From positions 1,116,001 through 1,180,000 of the forward strand of contig NZ_CP032685.1 of assembly GCF_003627795.1 (NCBI RefSeq): a DNA stretch of 64,000 nucleotides. Reading direction: 5' to 3'. Positions 53,377 through 62,700 of this stretch are shown piece after piece. The number at the start of each line of letters is the position of its first letter. Within the stretch, counting starts at the first letter, position 1. The translations under genes were made by a program, and so were the position numbers. The notes beneath the pieces are model-generated. The model did not search any database. It saw nothing but the letters and a program-made list of their open reading frames with translations, and was not told where the DNA came from. Source of the stretch: Rhizobium sp. CCGE531 (GTDB lineage Bacteria; Pseudomonadota; Alphaproteobacteria; Rhizobiales; Rhizobiaceae).

Positions 53377-53474
53377 GCAATTCCAGGAAAAGTGCGTAGC
53401 GGTTTTCAGTCCGGAATTGCAAGAAAACAAAGAGATGGAGCGGTTCAGAGATTCCGTGAAAAGCTGAACCGCTC
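53377..53474 (+). repeat. RIME-like element, complete copy with two palindromes
   Basis: A 98-bp element. Palindrome 1: GCAATTCC (53377-53384) to GGAATTGC (53413-53420), enclosing GGAAAA...TTTTC. Palindrome 2: GAGCGGTTCAG (53438-53448) to CTGAACCGCTC (53464-53474), 15-nt loop. The size and two-palindrome structure fit the Rhizobium-specific intergenic mosaic element RIME1. A partial second copy is at 12288-12365. It ends 38 bp before the LacI gene start. Confidence 0.75.
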
Positions 53475-53512
53475 TGGTAGATCGGGGTGATTGGAAAAAT
53501 GGTCGGCTTTTG

Positions 53513-54547
53513 ATGGAAAAATTGACACATAGGACGATGGAGGACTTCGCGAAGTCCTGCGGCGTCTCTCGCCCGACCCTTTCCAAGTATTTTGACGATC
53601 CGACCAGTGTGAAACCGACGACACGGGCGCTGATCGAGGCAGCACTTCGCTCGTCGGATTACCAGCCGAATCTTTATGCGCGGAACCTCAATCGCAAGAG
53701 GACGCGCAATGTCGGCATCCTGGTTCCCGCCCTCACCGACCCCTTTTATGCCGAGATGGTCAATCGTCTGGAATTGCGGCTGCGCAACGAGGGCTATTGG
53801 CCGATCGTGTTCTCGTCGCACGGATTGCCGGAACTTGAAGCCGAAGCGGTCAACACAATGTTGTCGTTGAAGGTAGCGGGGGCGATTGTCGCACCGCTGG
53901 GGCAGAAATCCGATCCGCGTACCTTTGAAAAACTCGCGCAGAACCTGCCTATCGTTTACTTCGATACTTACATCGAGGGGAACACGCCGTTCATCGGCAA
54001 CAACAATTACCAGAGCGTGGCGACGATCGTGGAATATCTCTGCCGATCCGGGGAAGCGCCGGCCTATTTCGACATTCCGCATGTCAATCATAACTCACCG
54101 GAAAGGCTGGCAAGCTATATCGCGACGATGGAAACCGCAGGCTACGAGCCGCTGGTGATCGAGACCAACGCCGCCTACACATGGGAGTTCGAACGCATCG
54201 GATACGAGCAGATGGACGGCCTGCTCCAGGCAAAGGCTCTGCCACGCAAAACCATCCTGTGTGCCAATGACCGTCTCGCCTTCGGTGTTATGTCAGCCGC
54301 CTTTTCGCACCGGCTGAAGGTTGGGCGAAAAAAGGGAGACAATCTGCGTGTCGCGGCCCATGACGATCATCCTTTGAGCCGCTATACCTGCCCGCCATTG
54401 ACGACGATGGCGCAGGATTTCGCCGCGATGACCGCAAACAGTGTCGATGCGTTGCTGACGCTGCTGGGGGACATGGATGCGCCGGTTCGGTCGATCACAC
54501 ACAAGGTCACCCTGGACGGGACGTTGGTCATGCGGCAATCTGCTTGA
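53513..54547 (+). CDS. LacI-family transcriptional regulator
   Basis: A 344-residue LacI-type protein with a diverged HTH (MEDFAKSCGVSRPTLSKYFDDPTSVKPTTRALIEAAL, hinge YARNLNRKRTRNVGILVPALTDPFYAEMV) and a sugar-binding sensor domain (VAGAIVAPLGQKSDPRTFE, ILCANDRLAFGVMSAAF). ATG 53513 is used; TTG 53510 is in frame just before. It likely controls the neighbouring esterase/dehydrogenase pair and the long sugar operon beyond them. The RIME-like element lies in its promoter region. Confidence 0.85.
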   Translation: MEKLTHRTMEDFAKSCGVSRPTLSKYFDDPTSVKPTTRALIEAALRSSDYQPNLYARNLNRKRTRNVGILVPALTDPFYAEMVNRLELRLRNEGYWPIVFSSHGLPELEAEAVNTMLSLKVAGAIVAPLGQKSDPRTFEKLAQNLPIVYFDTYIEGNTPFIGNNNYQSVATIVEYLCRSGEAPAYFDIPHVNHNSPERLASYIATMETAGYEPLVIETNAAYTWEFERIGYEQMDGLLQAKALPRKTILCANDRLAFGVMSAAFSHRLKVGRKKGDNLRVAAHDDHPLSRYTCPPLTTMAQDFAAMTANSVDALLTLLGDMDAPVRSITHKVTLDGTLVMRQSA

Positions 54548-54565
54548 AGCGGCGCTCCTGATCTA

Positions 54566-55516
54566 TTAATTCGCAATTCCCTCGAAGCGGCGCCACGCTG
54601 CCACGGCTTCTTCTATCGCCTGCCGAGCCTCGGGCACGTATCTCCCCATTGAGGCGAAGCCGTGGATCTGTCCTTGCCAGTGGCGATGCACAGTGCGCAC
54701 CCCATCTTGCCGCAGCCGCTCGGCATAGGCGATGCCTTCGTCGGCCAGGATGTCGTGTCCGGCGGTGATTACGAAGGCCGGAGCTACCCCCTCGACGGTC
54801 TCGGCCTTTAATGGCGAAACCCTCCAGTCGGCAATATCGGCTGCGGTGCGGACATAGTGATCGCGAAACCATCTCATCGTCGAGGCGGTCAAGCCGAAGC
54901 CCTCGGCATAGCGGCGATAGCTATCGGCCGTCTGCGCGGCGTCCGTGTTGGGATAGATGAGCAGCTGCGCCGCAAGCGGCGGGGCGTCGCCCGCACGCGA
55001 CATCAACGCCAGTACGGCGGCAAGATTGCCACCGGCGCTGTCGCCGGCGACGGCAATTCGCCCAGGATCGACGCCGAGATCGGCGGCGGATTGTGCCGTG
55101 AACGCCAATGTCGCAGCGCAATCGGTCAACCCGGCGGGAAACTTGTGTTCCGGCGCCAGCCGGTAGTCCGGGCAGATTACGGTGCATTCGGCAAGGTTGG
55201 CGAACCATCGACAGATTTCGTCGTGAGATTCGAGATCGCCGATCACCCAGCCGCCGCCATGCAGATAGATAAGACCGGGACGATCCTTCAAAGGCGCGCC
55301 GATGCCGCGATAGATGCGCAGCGTGACCGGACCGTTCGGACCGACGATCCGGCGATCCTCCACCGAGACCACCTCCTCCCTCGTGCCCTGAACCGTCGGG
55401 CAATTCGCATCATAGTCGATGCGGGCCTGCTGAACCGTGCCGGTTTCAAATGGCCGGCCGTTCGACCGATTGGTCATGGCGAGAATGCGCCGGGCGCTCT
55501 CATCCAGCTGTTCCAT
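54566..55516 (-). CDS. Alpha/beta hydrolase, hormone-sensitive lipase (HSL) family
   Basis: A 316-residue esterase: oxyanion-hole motif YLHGGGWVIGDLESHD, nucleophile AVAGDSAGGNLAAVLAL (GDSAG), catalytic Asp in VITAGHDILADEG and His in GQIHGFASMG. ATG 55516 has GAGGAG upstream; an in-frame TTG at 55540 is possible. It follows the Gfo/Idh/MocA gene by 24 bp and is convergent with the LacI gene. It may deacylate a sugar ester or open a lactone in the same pathway. Confidence 0.85.
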   Translation of the reverse strand: MEQLDESARRILAMTNRSNGRPFETGTVQQARIDYDANCPTVQGTREEVVSVEDRRIVGPNGPVTLRIYRGIGAPLKDRPGLIYLHGGGWVIGDLESHDEICRWFANLAECTVICPDYRLAPEHKFPAGLTDCAATLAFTAQSAADLGVDPGRIAVAGDSAGGNLAAVLALMSRAGDAPPLAAQLLIYPNTDAAQTADSYRRYAEGFGLTASTMRWFRDHYVRTAADIADWRVSPLKAETVEGVAPAFVITAGHDILADEGIAYAERLRQDGVRTVHRHWQGQIHGFASMGRYVPEARQAIEEAVAAWRRFEGIAN

Positions 55517-55540
55517 CGGATCAATTCTCCTCTGCGGCAA

Positions 55541-56689
55541 TCAGGCCAAAAGGCTGCGTGCTTCATCTTCGCCAAGACGCGGCGGCGGGATCAGTTCCGT
55601 GCCGATGCTGACAGATTGCCGGCTTTCGCCCGATTGGAGAATGGCCTCCATGATTTCGAGGGTATGAAGCGCCAGGTCTCCAGAGGCGCGGGGCTGCCTG
55701 CCCCCCTTGAGCGCCCGCGCGAGGTCGGCGACACCGAGCATGCGGTAATTGGCCCGGTCCGGTGCGGCGAAGGGCCAGTTCCTCGCGCCGTAAAGTTCGC
55801 CGTCACTTTCGAAATCGCGCCAATCGGCGCCACGTTCGGACAGCGACACCGTTCCGCCGAATGTGTCCGGGTCGGGCAAGCGCAATGAGCCCTCGGTACC
55901 ATGTAGCTCGATCGGATGATTGGAATGGCGAAAGACATCCCAGGATGCGCCGAAATTCACGGTCGCGCCGGACTGGAATTCCAGAAGCGACAAAATGTTG
56001 GTCGGTGTCCCGACATTGAAGCGCGTGTTCTTGAATGGACCGTCGGCGGTGATGAGACGTTCCTCCTCGCCCTTCGTCGCCATAGCCATGACGCGCACCA
56101 CCGGACCGAGCAAATTCACCATCATGGTCAAGTAATAGGGGCCCATATCGAAAACCGGGCCGCCGCCAGGCTGATAATAGAATTGTGGATTGGGATGCCA
56201 GTGCTCCATGCCACGTCCCATCATGAAGGCGGTCCCGCTGACAGGACGGCCAATGGCCCCTTCCTCCATGAGCCTCCGCGCGCGCCGTCCGGCTGCGCCA
56301 AGGAAGGTATCAGGTGCGGAACCCAGCAGCAGTCCACGCCGCTTGGCCTCCGCCACAAGAATGCGGCCCTCGGCCGCCGATGTCGCAAGCGGCTTTTCCG
56401 TGAAGACATGCTTGCCGGCCGATAGCGCCGACATGGTGACGTCGAAATGGACGGCTGGAACGGTGAGGTTGAGCACGAGGTCGACTTCGGGATCGGCAAG
56501 CAATTGGTCGACACTCAGGGCGCGAATGCCATATTCGCGAGCACGCAGCGCGGCCGCATCAGGCGATATATCGGCGCAGGCGCGCAATTCCACGCCGGCA
56601 AACAGCGCTGCATTACGCAAATAAGTCATCGAGATGTTGCCGCAGCCGACAACGCCGATGCCGAGTTTTGCTTTTGAATTATCAGTCAT
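55541..56689 (-). CDS. Gfo/Idh/MocA-family oxidoreductase
   Basis: A 382-residue NAD(P)-dependent sugar dehydrogenase. Rossmann motif IGVVGCGNISMTYLRNA, then LNLTVPAVHFDVTMSALSAGKHVFTEKPLATS with the family EKP motif, and a C-terminal catalytic region GGGPVFDMGPYYLTMMVNLLGP. ATG 56689 is chosen over an upstream frame extension to 56713. Divergent from the binding-protein gene of the large sugar operon. Confidence 0.87.
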   Translation of the reverse strand: MTDNSKAKLGIGVVGCGNISMTYLRNAALFAGVELRACADISPDAAALRAREYGIRALSVDQLLADPEVDLVLNLTVPAVHFDVTMSALSAGKHVFTEKPLATSAAEGRILVAEAKRRGLLLGSAPDTFLGAAGRRARRLMEEGAIGRPVSGTAFMMGRGMEHWHPNPQFYYQPGGGPVFDMGPYYLTMMVNLLGPVVRVMAMATKGEEERLITADGPFKNTRFNVGTPTNILSLLEFQSGATVNFGASWDVFRHSNHPIELHGTEGSLRLPDPDTFGGTVSLSERGADWRDFESDGELYGARNWPFAAPDRANYRMLGVADLARALKGGRQPRASGDLALHTLEIMEAILQSGESRQSVSIGTELIPPPRLGEDEARSLLA

Positions 56690-56790
56690 ATTTCCCGTTC
56701 CTCCCTGACGCACCTTATCGGCTCGCCGCGTCTCGACGCAATTCGAACCATGGCCCCTGGATTGAGTTAAAGCATCTTATTTCTTGACGC

Positions 56791-56820
56791 GCGACAATTT
56801 TTTATGAAACATACGATAAT
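56791..56820 (+). promoter_or_regulatory. Possible promoter of the second sugar operon
   Basis: GCGACA at 56791-56796 and GATAAT at 56815-56820 with an 18-bp spacer. An imperfect palindromic stretch TTATGAAACATACGATAA overlaps the -10 and could be a LacI-type site, but symmetry is poor. Confidence 0.3.
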
Positions 56821-56869
56821 GCTGGCGCGGAGATTTTGGAGGATGCCAGTCTTTCCTGGGAGGGAAATC

Positions 56870-58204
56870 ATGTCTGATATCAAGAAGACGCCGGCCAGCT
56901 CGACCGCCGCCGGATTTTCCACGATGCTCGACCGTCGCCAGTTGCTGCTGGGGGCAGTAGGTGCAGCCACCCTCGGTGTCGCATCGGGATTTGGCATGCG
57001 CCCGACGCGTGCCGCCGACCGTACCGAAATCAGCTTTGCCAGTGCGAGCTTCTTCGGCAAGGAAGGCCTCGGCGATCTGGTCAAGGCCTATAATGAATCT
57101 CAAGACCGGATCATGGTCAAATTCATCGAGCTGCCGCCGCCAAGCTCGTCGACCGAGGTCTATCAGGGCCTCGTTCAGCAGCTGGCGCGCCGGAATGGAA
57201 CGCCTGACGTCTTCACTCAGGATGTGGTCTGGATTGCTGGATTTGCATCCGCCGGCTGGGCCCTGCCGCTCGACCAGTACTTCCCGAAGGAAAAGCGTGG
57301 CGACTATTTTCCCGGAACGGTCGCCGCCTGCACTTACGATGAAAAGCTGACCGCGCTTCCGTGGTTCGTCGATTCCGGCATGTTCTACTATCGCAAGGAT
57401 CTGGTGGAGAAGCATGGTGGCAAGGTCCCCGAAACCTGGGACGACATGGCAACCATGGCGGCCGCGGCCCAGAAGGCCGGCGATGCCAAGTTCGGCTATC
57501 TCTGGCAGGGCAAGCAGGCCGAGGTTCTCATCTGCGACGCCGTGGAAGTCATTACCTCCAACGGCGGTTCCATCCTTTCCGCCGACGGCAAATCTTCCGT
57601 GATCGGCGACAAGGCGGCAGTCGAAGCAATTCAGTTCCTCTACGATACGATCAACAAGACGAAGATCAGCCCGCAGAACGTTCTCTCATGGGACGAGGAG
57701 CCCTCCCGCCAGCCCTTCACCTCGGGCGAAGCGATGTTCATGCGCAACTGGTCCTATGTCTATCCGATCGCGCAGGATCCCAAAGCCTCGCATGTGGTCG
57801 ACAAGGTCGCGGTTGCGCCGCTGCCGCATTTCGCCGGTGGAAAAAGCTCGGCCTGCCTGGGCGGCTACCAGCTTGGCGTCAATGCCAATTCCAAGAAGCG
57901 GGAAGCGGCAATCGAGTTCCTGATCTGGATGTCGTCTCCGGAAACGCAGACCCGCCTTGCTCTGAATTTCGGCCTGGCACCCTCGCGCCCCGCCATCTTC
58001 CAGGATGCGAAACTGAAGGCCGAACAGCCGTTCATGGCAAGCCTGCAGAACGTCTTCACCGGCGCCACGCCGCGGCCGATCACGCCGCAATACGCCAAGG
58101 TGACGCTGGCGCTGCAGTCCAGCATTTCCAAGGCGCTGGTCAGCGGCAACGTCCAGGCCGAGCTGAAGGCGGCCGCCGAACAGATCAACAAGATCATCGC
58201 CTGA
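56870..58204 (+). CDS. Extracellular sugar-binding protein, Tat-exported (family 1)
   Basis: A 444-residue CUT1-type binding protein with a twin-arginine leader (LDRRQLLLGAVGAATLGVASG at about residues 21-41). Mature features: LVKAYNESQDRIMVKFIELP, TALPWFVDSGMFYYRKDLVEKHGGKVPETWDDM, GEAMFMRNWSYVYP, and SSACLGGYQLGVNANSKKREAAIEFLIWM. ATG 56870 has GGGAGGGAAATC upstream. First gene of an operon running to the end of the window. Confidence 0.87.
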   Translation: MSDIKKTPASSTAAGFSTMLDRRQLLLGAVGAATLGVASGFGMRPTRAADRTEISFASASFFGKEGLGDLVKAYNESQDRIMVKFIELPPPSSSTEVYQGLVQQLARRNGTPDVFTQDVVWIAGFASAGWALPLDQYFPKEKRGDYFPGTVAACTYDEKLTALPWFVDSGMFYYRKDLVEKHGGKVPETWDDMATMAAAAQKAGDAKFGYLWQGKQAEVLICDAVEVITSNGGSILSADGKSSVIGDKAAVEAIQFLYDTINKTKISPQNVLSWDEEPSRQPFTSGEAMFMRNWSYVYPIAQDPKASHVVDKVAVAPLPHFAGGKSSACLGGYQLGVNANSKKREAAIEFLIWMSSPETQTRLALNFGLAPSRPAIFQDAKLKAEQPFMASLQNVFTGATPRPITPQYAKVTLALQSSISKALVSGNVQAELKAAAEQINKIIA

Positions 58205-58205
58205 C

Positions 58206-59138
58206 ATGAATGGCGCAATCACGGTCCCTGCTGTCGACCGAACCCCAAAAGCAAAGTGGGCGCTTCCGAGCGCCCTCTGGCCCTGGCTTTTGCTATTGCC
58301 GGCCTTCCTATCGCTTGGATCGGTTTCCTTTTATCCGATCGTCAATGGCGTCTATCTCTCCTTCACCAATCGTTCCCTGATTACGCAGGACAATGATTTC
58401 GTCGGCCTTGCCAATTACGCGCAGTTATTGGCCGACCCGCCGTTCTGGAATGCGTGGTGGCATACGATCTGGTTCACCGCCGTCTCGACGGTGCTCGAAA
58501 CGCTGATCGGCCTCGCCATGGCACTGATCCTTTGCGAAACCTTCGCCGGCCGCGGCATCGTCCGCGCGGCGATGCTGGTGCCTTGGGCGATGCCGACGGT
58601 GGTCACCTCGAAAATGTTCGGGTGGCTGTTCGACGGCCAGCACGGCATCATCAATTTCATCCTTCTCCATCTCGGGCTGATCGACCAGAATGTGAACTGG
58701 TACGGCTCGCCCGACACGGCGCTGACGACGATCATCCTTGCCGACGTCTGGAAGACGACGCCCTTCATGGCGCTGCTGTTGCTGACAGGTCTTCAAACCG
58801 TGCCTAAATCATTGATCGAGGCGGCGCGCATGGATGGCGCCAAGGCATGGATCATCTTCTGGAATATCCGGCTGCCTTTGTTGCTGCCAACGCTCCTGAT
58901 CGCCGGCCTTTTCCGGGCGCTCGACGCATTTCGCGTCTTCGATCTGGTCTATGTTCTCACAGGCGGGGGTCCGGCCGATTCCACTGAAACATTGTCCACC
59001 CTATCTTACAAGGTTCTGTTTTCAACCTTGCAGTTCGGCTACGGTTCGGCCGTTTCGACCGCGATGTTCATCACCGAAGGGCTGATCGCCGTGGTGTTCT
59101 GCCTCTTCCTCATCAGGCAGATAAGGAAGACGACATGA
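58206..59138 (+). CDS. Sugar ABC transporter permease (MalF type)
   Basis: A 310-residue permease with six TMs, starting 1 bp after the binding-protein stop. First TM WPWLLLLPAFLSLGSVSFYPIVNGVYLSF; EAA loop SLIEAARMDGAKAWIIFWNIRLPLLLPTL. It overlaps the next permease gene by ATGA. Confidence 0.88.
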   Translation: MNGAITVPAVDRTPKAKWALPSALWPWLLLLPAFLSLGSVSFYPIVNGVYLSFTNRSLITQDNDFVGLANYAQLLADPPFWNAWWHTIWFTAVSTVLETLIGLAMALILCETFAGRGIVRAAMLVPWAMPTVVTSKMFGWLFDGQHGIINFILLHLGLIDQNVNWYGSPDTALTTIILADVWKTTPFMALLLLTGLQTVPKSLIEAARMDGAKAWIIFWNIRLPLLLPTLLIAGLFRALDAFRVFDLVYVLTGGGPADSTETLSTLSYKVLFSTLQFGYGSAVSTAMFITEGLIAVVFCLFLIRQIRKTT

Positions 59139-59971
59139 ACGAAAGCCGCTCCGTCTTTCAAAGCGTCATGATCTATGCCGGCGCGCTCCTCATTCTCGTC
59201 TGGTCCGCAGGGCCGTTCCTCTGGCAGTTCTCGACCTCTTTCCAGCTCGACAAGGCGCTGACGGAAGGAACACCGTCGCTCATCCCGCACCCGTTCACAC
59301 TGGAACATTATTACAATGCCTTCGTCGAAAAGGGCCTGCATCATTATGTGCTGAACTCGCTGGTCGTATCGCTCGCAACCACTGCCCTTTGCCTGATCGT
59401 CGGTTCGCTCGCCGCGTTTGCGCTGTCGCGTCTCGATGTGAAGGGACGATATGGGATCCTGATGGTGATCCTGTCGGTCTCGATGTTCCCGCAGATCGCG
59501 CTCGTCGGCCCGCTCTATCTGCTGGCATCCGACTTCGGGCTGCTGGATACTTATACAGCGCTCATCATTACCTATCTGGCGCTCGGGCTGCCGCTCGTCA
59601 CTTGGGTCCTGTTTGGCTATTTCGAAACGCTCCCGCGCGAGATCGACGAAGCAGCGCGCATGGACGGCATGCGAGTTATCGGTCTTCTCTGGCACATCAT
59701 TCTGCCGATGTCGCTTCCGAGCCTGGTGACGACGGGACTGCTTGCCTTCATCACCGCCTGGAACGAGTTTCTGTTCGCGCTGGCCTTCACTTCGGACAGC
59801 GACAGCCAGACGATCCCGGTGGGCATCGCCAATTTCACCAACCAATATTATGTGCCCTGGGGAGACATCGCCGCCGCATCGGCTGTCGTCACCGTGCCGC
59901 TCATCATTTTGGTGCTCTTCTTCCAACGACATATCATCGAAGGCCTGACCCAAGGCGGAATCAAGGAATAG
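59135..59971 (+). CDS. Sugar ABC transporter permease (MalG type)
   Basis: A 278-residue permease with six TMs, EAA loop LPREIDEAARMDGMRVIGLLWHIILPMSLPS, and a typical C-terminal PVGIANFTNQYYVPWGDIAAASAVVTVPLIILVLFFQRHIIEGLTQGGIKE. It partners the preceding permease. No ATPase gene follows within the window; either it lies beyond 64000 or the MsmK-type ATPase at 25626 is shared. Confidence 0.88.
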   Translation: MNESRSVFQSVMIYAGALLILVWSAGPFLWQFSTSFQLDKALTEGTPSLIPHPFTLEHYYNAFVEKGLHHYVLNSLVVSLATTALCLIVGSLAAFALSRLDVKGRYGILMVILSVSMFPQIALVGPLYLLASDFGLLDTYTALIITYLALGLPLVTWVLFGYFETLPREIDEAARMDGMRVIGLLWHIILPMSLPSLVTTGLLAFITAWNEFLFALAFTSDSDSQTIPVGIANFTNQYYVPWGDIAAASAVVTVPLIILVLFFQRHIIEGLTQGGIKE

Positions 59972-59975
59972 CGAC

Positions 59976-60794
59976 ATGACTAGCGATCTGAAGATCGGCT
60001 GCCAGACGTTTACATGGGAAATGCTGGGCAGCGCCTGGACCGGAACGCCCGACGGTCTGCTCTCAGCCATTTCCGCGGGTGGTTATTCGGGCATCGAAAT
60101 CACCGATACGATGATCGGCCGCTATGCCGATACGCCGCGCGAATTCGCCAAGGCGCTGAAGGAGAGTGGTTTGCAGCTCGTATCCTTCGCCTTCGGGTCC
60201 AAAAGCGGCTTCACGGTTGCCGGAGCGATGAAAGAGGATCTGGCGGCGGCGCAGCGCTGGATCGACTATGCCGCGCAATTTCCCGGTGCGCTCGTCTCGG
60301 TCGGCTCGGCCACCGTCGTCTCGGAAGGACCGCGCGACGACAAATTCGCCATCGCCGCCGAGTTCTATAATCGCGCCGGCACGCTCGGCAAGGCCGCCGG
60401 CGTCGATGTCGCCGTCCATCCGAGCTCGCACCACAACACCTTGCTTTTCGACCGCGCCGACTACGATCGCATATTCGCTCTGCTCGATCCTTCGTTGGTC
60501 GGCTGGGTTCCCGACACCGGTCATATATTGCGCGGGCACAAGGATATCCTCGACACGATGCGCACCTATCAGGACCGCATCCGCTACCTGCACCTCAAGG
60601 ATGTCGATGCGAACGACCGATGGGCGATGCTCGGCAAGGGCATTCTTGATACGCCAGCCGTGATCGATCTCGTTGCGAAAGCGCCGCGCTTCAATGGCTG
60701 GCTGGTGCTGGAAGAAGAATCAGAGACCGCAGCGGCCGATCCCGCCGCAGCGGTCAAGGCCAACCGCGCAACGATGCGCGCCTACGAGGCATGA
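59976..60794 (+). CDS. Sugar phosphate isomerase/epimerase (xylose isomerase-like TIM barrel)
   Basis: A 272-residue AP-endonuclease-2-type TIM barrel: IGCQTFTWEMLGSAWTGTPDGLLSAISAGGYSGIEITDTMIGRY, VDVAVHPSSHHNTLLFDRADYDRIFALLDPSLVGWVPDTGHILRGHKD, IRYLHLKDVDANDRW, and GWLVLEEESETA. These supply the metal-binding His/Asp/Glu of the family. It resembles inosose or keto-sugar epimerases and dehydratases. It precedes the second dehydrogenase in the operon. Confidence 0.82.
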   Translation: MTSDLKIGCQTFTWEMLGSAWTGTPDGLLSAISAGGYSGIEITDTMIGRYADTPREFAKALKESGLQLVSFAFGSKSGFTVAGAMKEDLAAAQRWIDYAAQFPGALVSVGSATVVSEGPRDDKFAIAAEFYNRAGTLGKAAGVDVAVHPSSHHNTLLFDRADYDRIFALLDPSLVGWVPDTGHILRGHKDILDTMRTYQDRIRYLHLKDVDANDRWAMLGKGILDTPAVIDLVAKAPRFNGWLVLEEESETAAADPAAAVKANRATMRAYEA

Positions 60795-60805
60795 GGAGGC
60801 AGATC

Positions 60806-61882
60806 ATGATCAAGAAGGAAAATCGCCGTCTTCGCGTCGGCGTGCTCGGATGCGGACCGATCGCGCAGTTCGCGCATCTGGAATCCTGTGTGAAGGCTGG
60901 GAATGCCGACCTCTACGCGATCTGCGACGCCGCCCCCGATCTGCTGGCGCGCATGGGCGCGACCTACGAGCCGGACAAGATGTTCAGCGACTACGACGCC
61001 ATGCTGGCCGACCCCGAGCTGGAAGCCGTGATCGTCGCGACCTCCGATGCCTATCATGTGCCCATGTCCGTCAAGGCGCTCGAGGCCGGCAAGCATGTGC
61101 TCTGCGAAAAGCCGATCGGCGTGTCCGTCGAAGAGGGACAGCAGCTTGCCGATGCCGTCAAGCGCTCGGGAAAAATCCTGCAGGTCGGGCATATGAAGCG
61201 TTTCGATCCGGCGCTTGAAGCCGCGCGCGACTTCGTTCGCGACGACATAGGCCAGATCTTTGCGATGAAGGCGTGGTATTGCGATTCCACGCATCGTTAT
61301 ACCAATACGGATGCCGTGCAGCCGCTTCCGGTCACCAGTAAGCTTGCGCGCAAGCCGGCAGGCAATCCCAAGGCCGATCTTAGGCAATATTTCATGCTGG
61401 CGCATGGCTCGCATCTGGTCGACACCGCCCGCTTCTTCTGTGGCGATATCGTTGCCGTGCGCGCCCGCCTGCTGGAACGCGCCGGCGCCTATTGCTGGTT
61501 CGTGGAAACAGAATTCGCCAATGGCGCCCTCGGCCATCTCGATCTGACGGTGGCCGTGCGCATGGACTGGCATGAAGGCTTCCAACTTTACGGCGAGAAC
61601 GGCTCCGTGCTCGCGAAGACCTTCAATCCCTGGTATTTCCGCGCAAGCGAGGTCGAGATCTTCCACGAGAAGGATGCGACCAGCCGAAAGCCGCTCGGCG
61701 CCGACGGGCATTTCTTCCGCCGGCAGCTCGAAGGGTTAGCCGACACGGTTCTGAATGGCGCTCCCATGCGTGGCGCCAATGTCGAGGACGGCATCGCCTC
61801 CATCCGCGCGATGGTAGCAATCGCACGGTCGGTGGAGACCGGTCAGCGCGTCGAGCTGGCCTCCGTGTCGGGAGCGGTTTGA
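60806..61882 (+). CDS. Gfo/Idh/MocA-family oxidoreductase
   Basis: A 358-residue sugar dehydrogenase: VGVLGCGPIAQFAHLESC, IVATSDAYHVPMSVKALEAGKHVLCEKPIGVSVEEG, QVGHMKRFDPALEAARDF, and a late catalytic HGSHLVDTARFF. ATG 60806 has GAGGAGGCAG upstream; ATG 60791 overlaps the previous stop and is the alternative. With the other such gene at 55541, it suggests a pathway of sequential sugar oxidation. Confidence 0.87.
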   Translation: MIKKENRRLRVGVLGCGPIAQFAHLESCVKAGNADLYAICDAAPDLLARMGATYEPDKMFSDYDAMLADPELEAVIVATSDAYHVPMSVKALEAGKHVLCEKPIGVSVEEGQQLADAVKRSGKILQVGHMKRFDPALEAARDFVRDDIGQIFAMKAWYCDSTHRYTNTDAVQPLPVTSKLARKPAGNPKADLRQYFMLAHGSHLVDTARFFCGDIVAVRARLLERAGAYCWFVETEFANGALGHLDLTVAVRMDWHEGFQLYGENGSVLAKTFNPWYFRASEVEIFHEKDATSRKPLGADGHFFRRQLEGLADTVLNGAPMRGANVEDGIASIRAMVAIARSVETGQRVELASVSGAV

Positions 61883-62700
61883 TGCAGCTCGGAATCTTTG
61901 CGAAAACCTTTTCGGGAACCGATCCGCTGAGCGTGCTGTCGGCGGTACGCGACAGCGGCTATGCCGTCACCCAATTCAACCTCGCCTGCTGCGGATTGCC
62001 ATCCATGCCCGACACGGTACCGGACGCCGTGACGACCGCGATCCGCAAAGCGGCGGATACGACCAAAGTGTCTCTGGTCGCCCTGTCTGGAACCTATAAT
62101 ATGGCCCATCCCGACATGACAGTGCGGCAAACGGGCCTGCGCCAGCTCGCCGTGGTGATCGAGACGGCGGCGACACTCTCCATTCCGCTCGTCACGCTTT
62201 GCACGGGCACGCGCGACGCCGATGACCAATGGGCCTATCATCCCAGGAATGCCGACCCCTCGGCCTGGGCCGACATGGCGGCGGAAATGTCGAAGGCCTT
62301 GGCGCTGGCGGAAAAGCATGGGGTCGATCTCGGTATCGAACCCGAACAAGCCAACATCGTCACCTCGGCTACGGATGCCAAGCGGCTGATCGCCGAGATG
62401 GGGTCGGCGCGACTGCGCATCATCCTGGATCCGGCCAATCTTTTCGAGAAGGCAACGCCAACCGAGGCGCGGGCCGTTGTCGAACGGGCAGTCGAGACCG
62501 CGGCCGGGCACATCGCAATGGCGCATGCCAAGGATCGTTATGCCGACGGACGGTTTGCGACCGCCGGTCGGGGCGTCGTCAATTTCCCCGATTTCATCGC
62601 CCGGCTGAGATCGACCGGCTTCGATGGTGCGCTTGTCACCCATGGCCTGTCGGCAAAAGAGGCCCCGGACGTTGCCGGCTTTCTGCGGGAGCTGGTTTAG
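61882..62700 (+). CDS. Sugar phosphate isomerase/epimerase (TIM barrel)
   Basis: A 272-residue TIM-barrel protein unlike the first one in detail: LGIFAKTFSGTDPLSVLSAVRDSGYAVTQFNLACCGL, ALSGTYNMAHPDMTVRQTGLRQL, GVDLGIEPEQANIVTSATDAKRLIAEM, LRIILDPANLFE, and HAKDRYADGRFATAGRGVVNFPDF. The Glu, Asp and His metal ligands are in place. The start shares bases with the previous stop (TGATG). Confidence 0.82.
   Translation: MQLGIFAKTFSGTDPLSVLSAVRDSGYAVTQFNLACCGLPSMPDTVPDAVTTAIRKAADTTKVSLVALSGTYNMAHPDMTVRQTGLRQLAVVIETAATLSIPLVTLCTGTRDADDQWAYHPRNADPSAWADMAAEMSKALALAEKHGVDLGIEPEQANIVTSATDAKRLIAEMGSARLRIILDPANLFEKATPTEARAVVERAVETAAGHIAMAHAKDRYADGRFATAGRGVVNFPDFIARLRSTGFDGALVTHGLSAKEAPDVAGFLRELV

Noticed and set aside
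53157..53399. 80-residue plus-strand ORF
   Set aside because: It runs into the RIME-like element, has no Shine-Dalgarno and no protein-like pattern.
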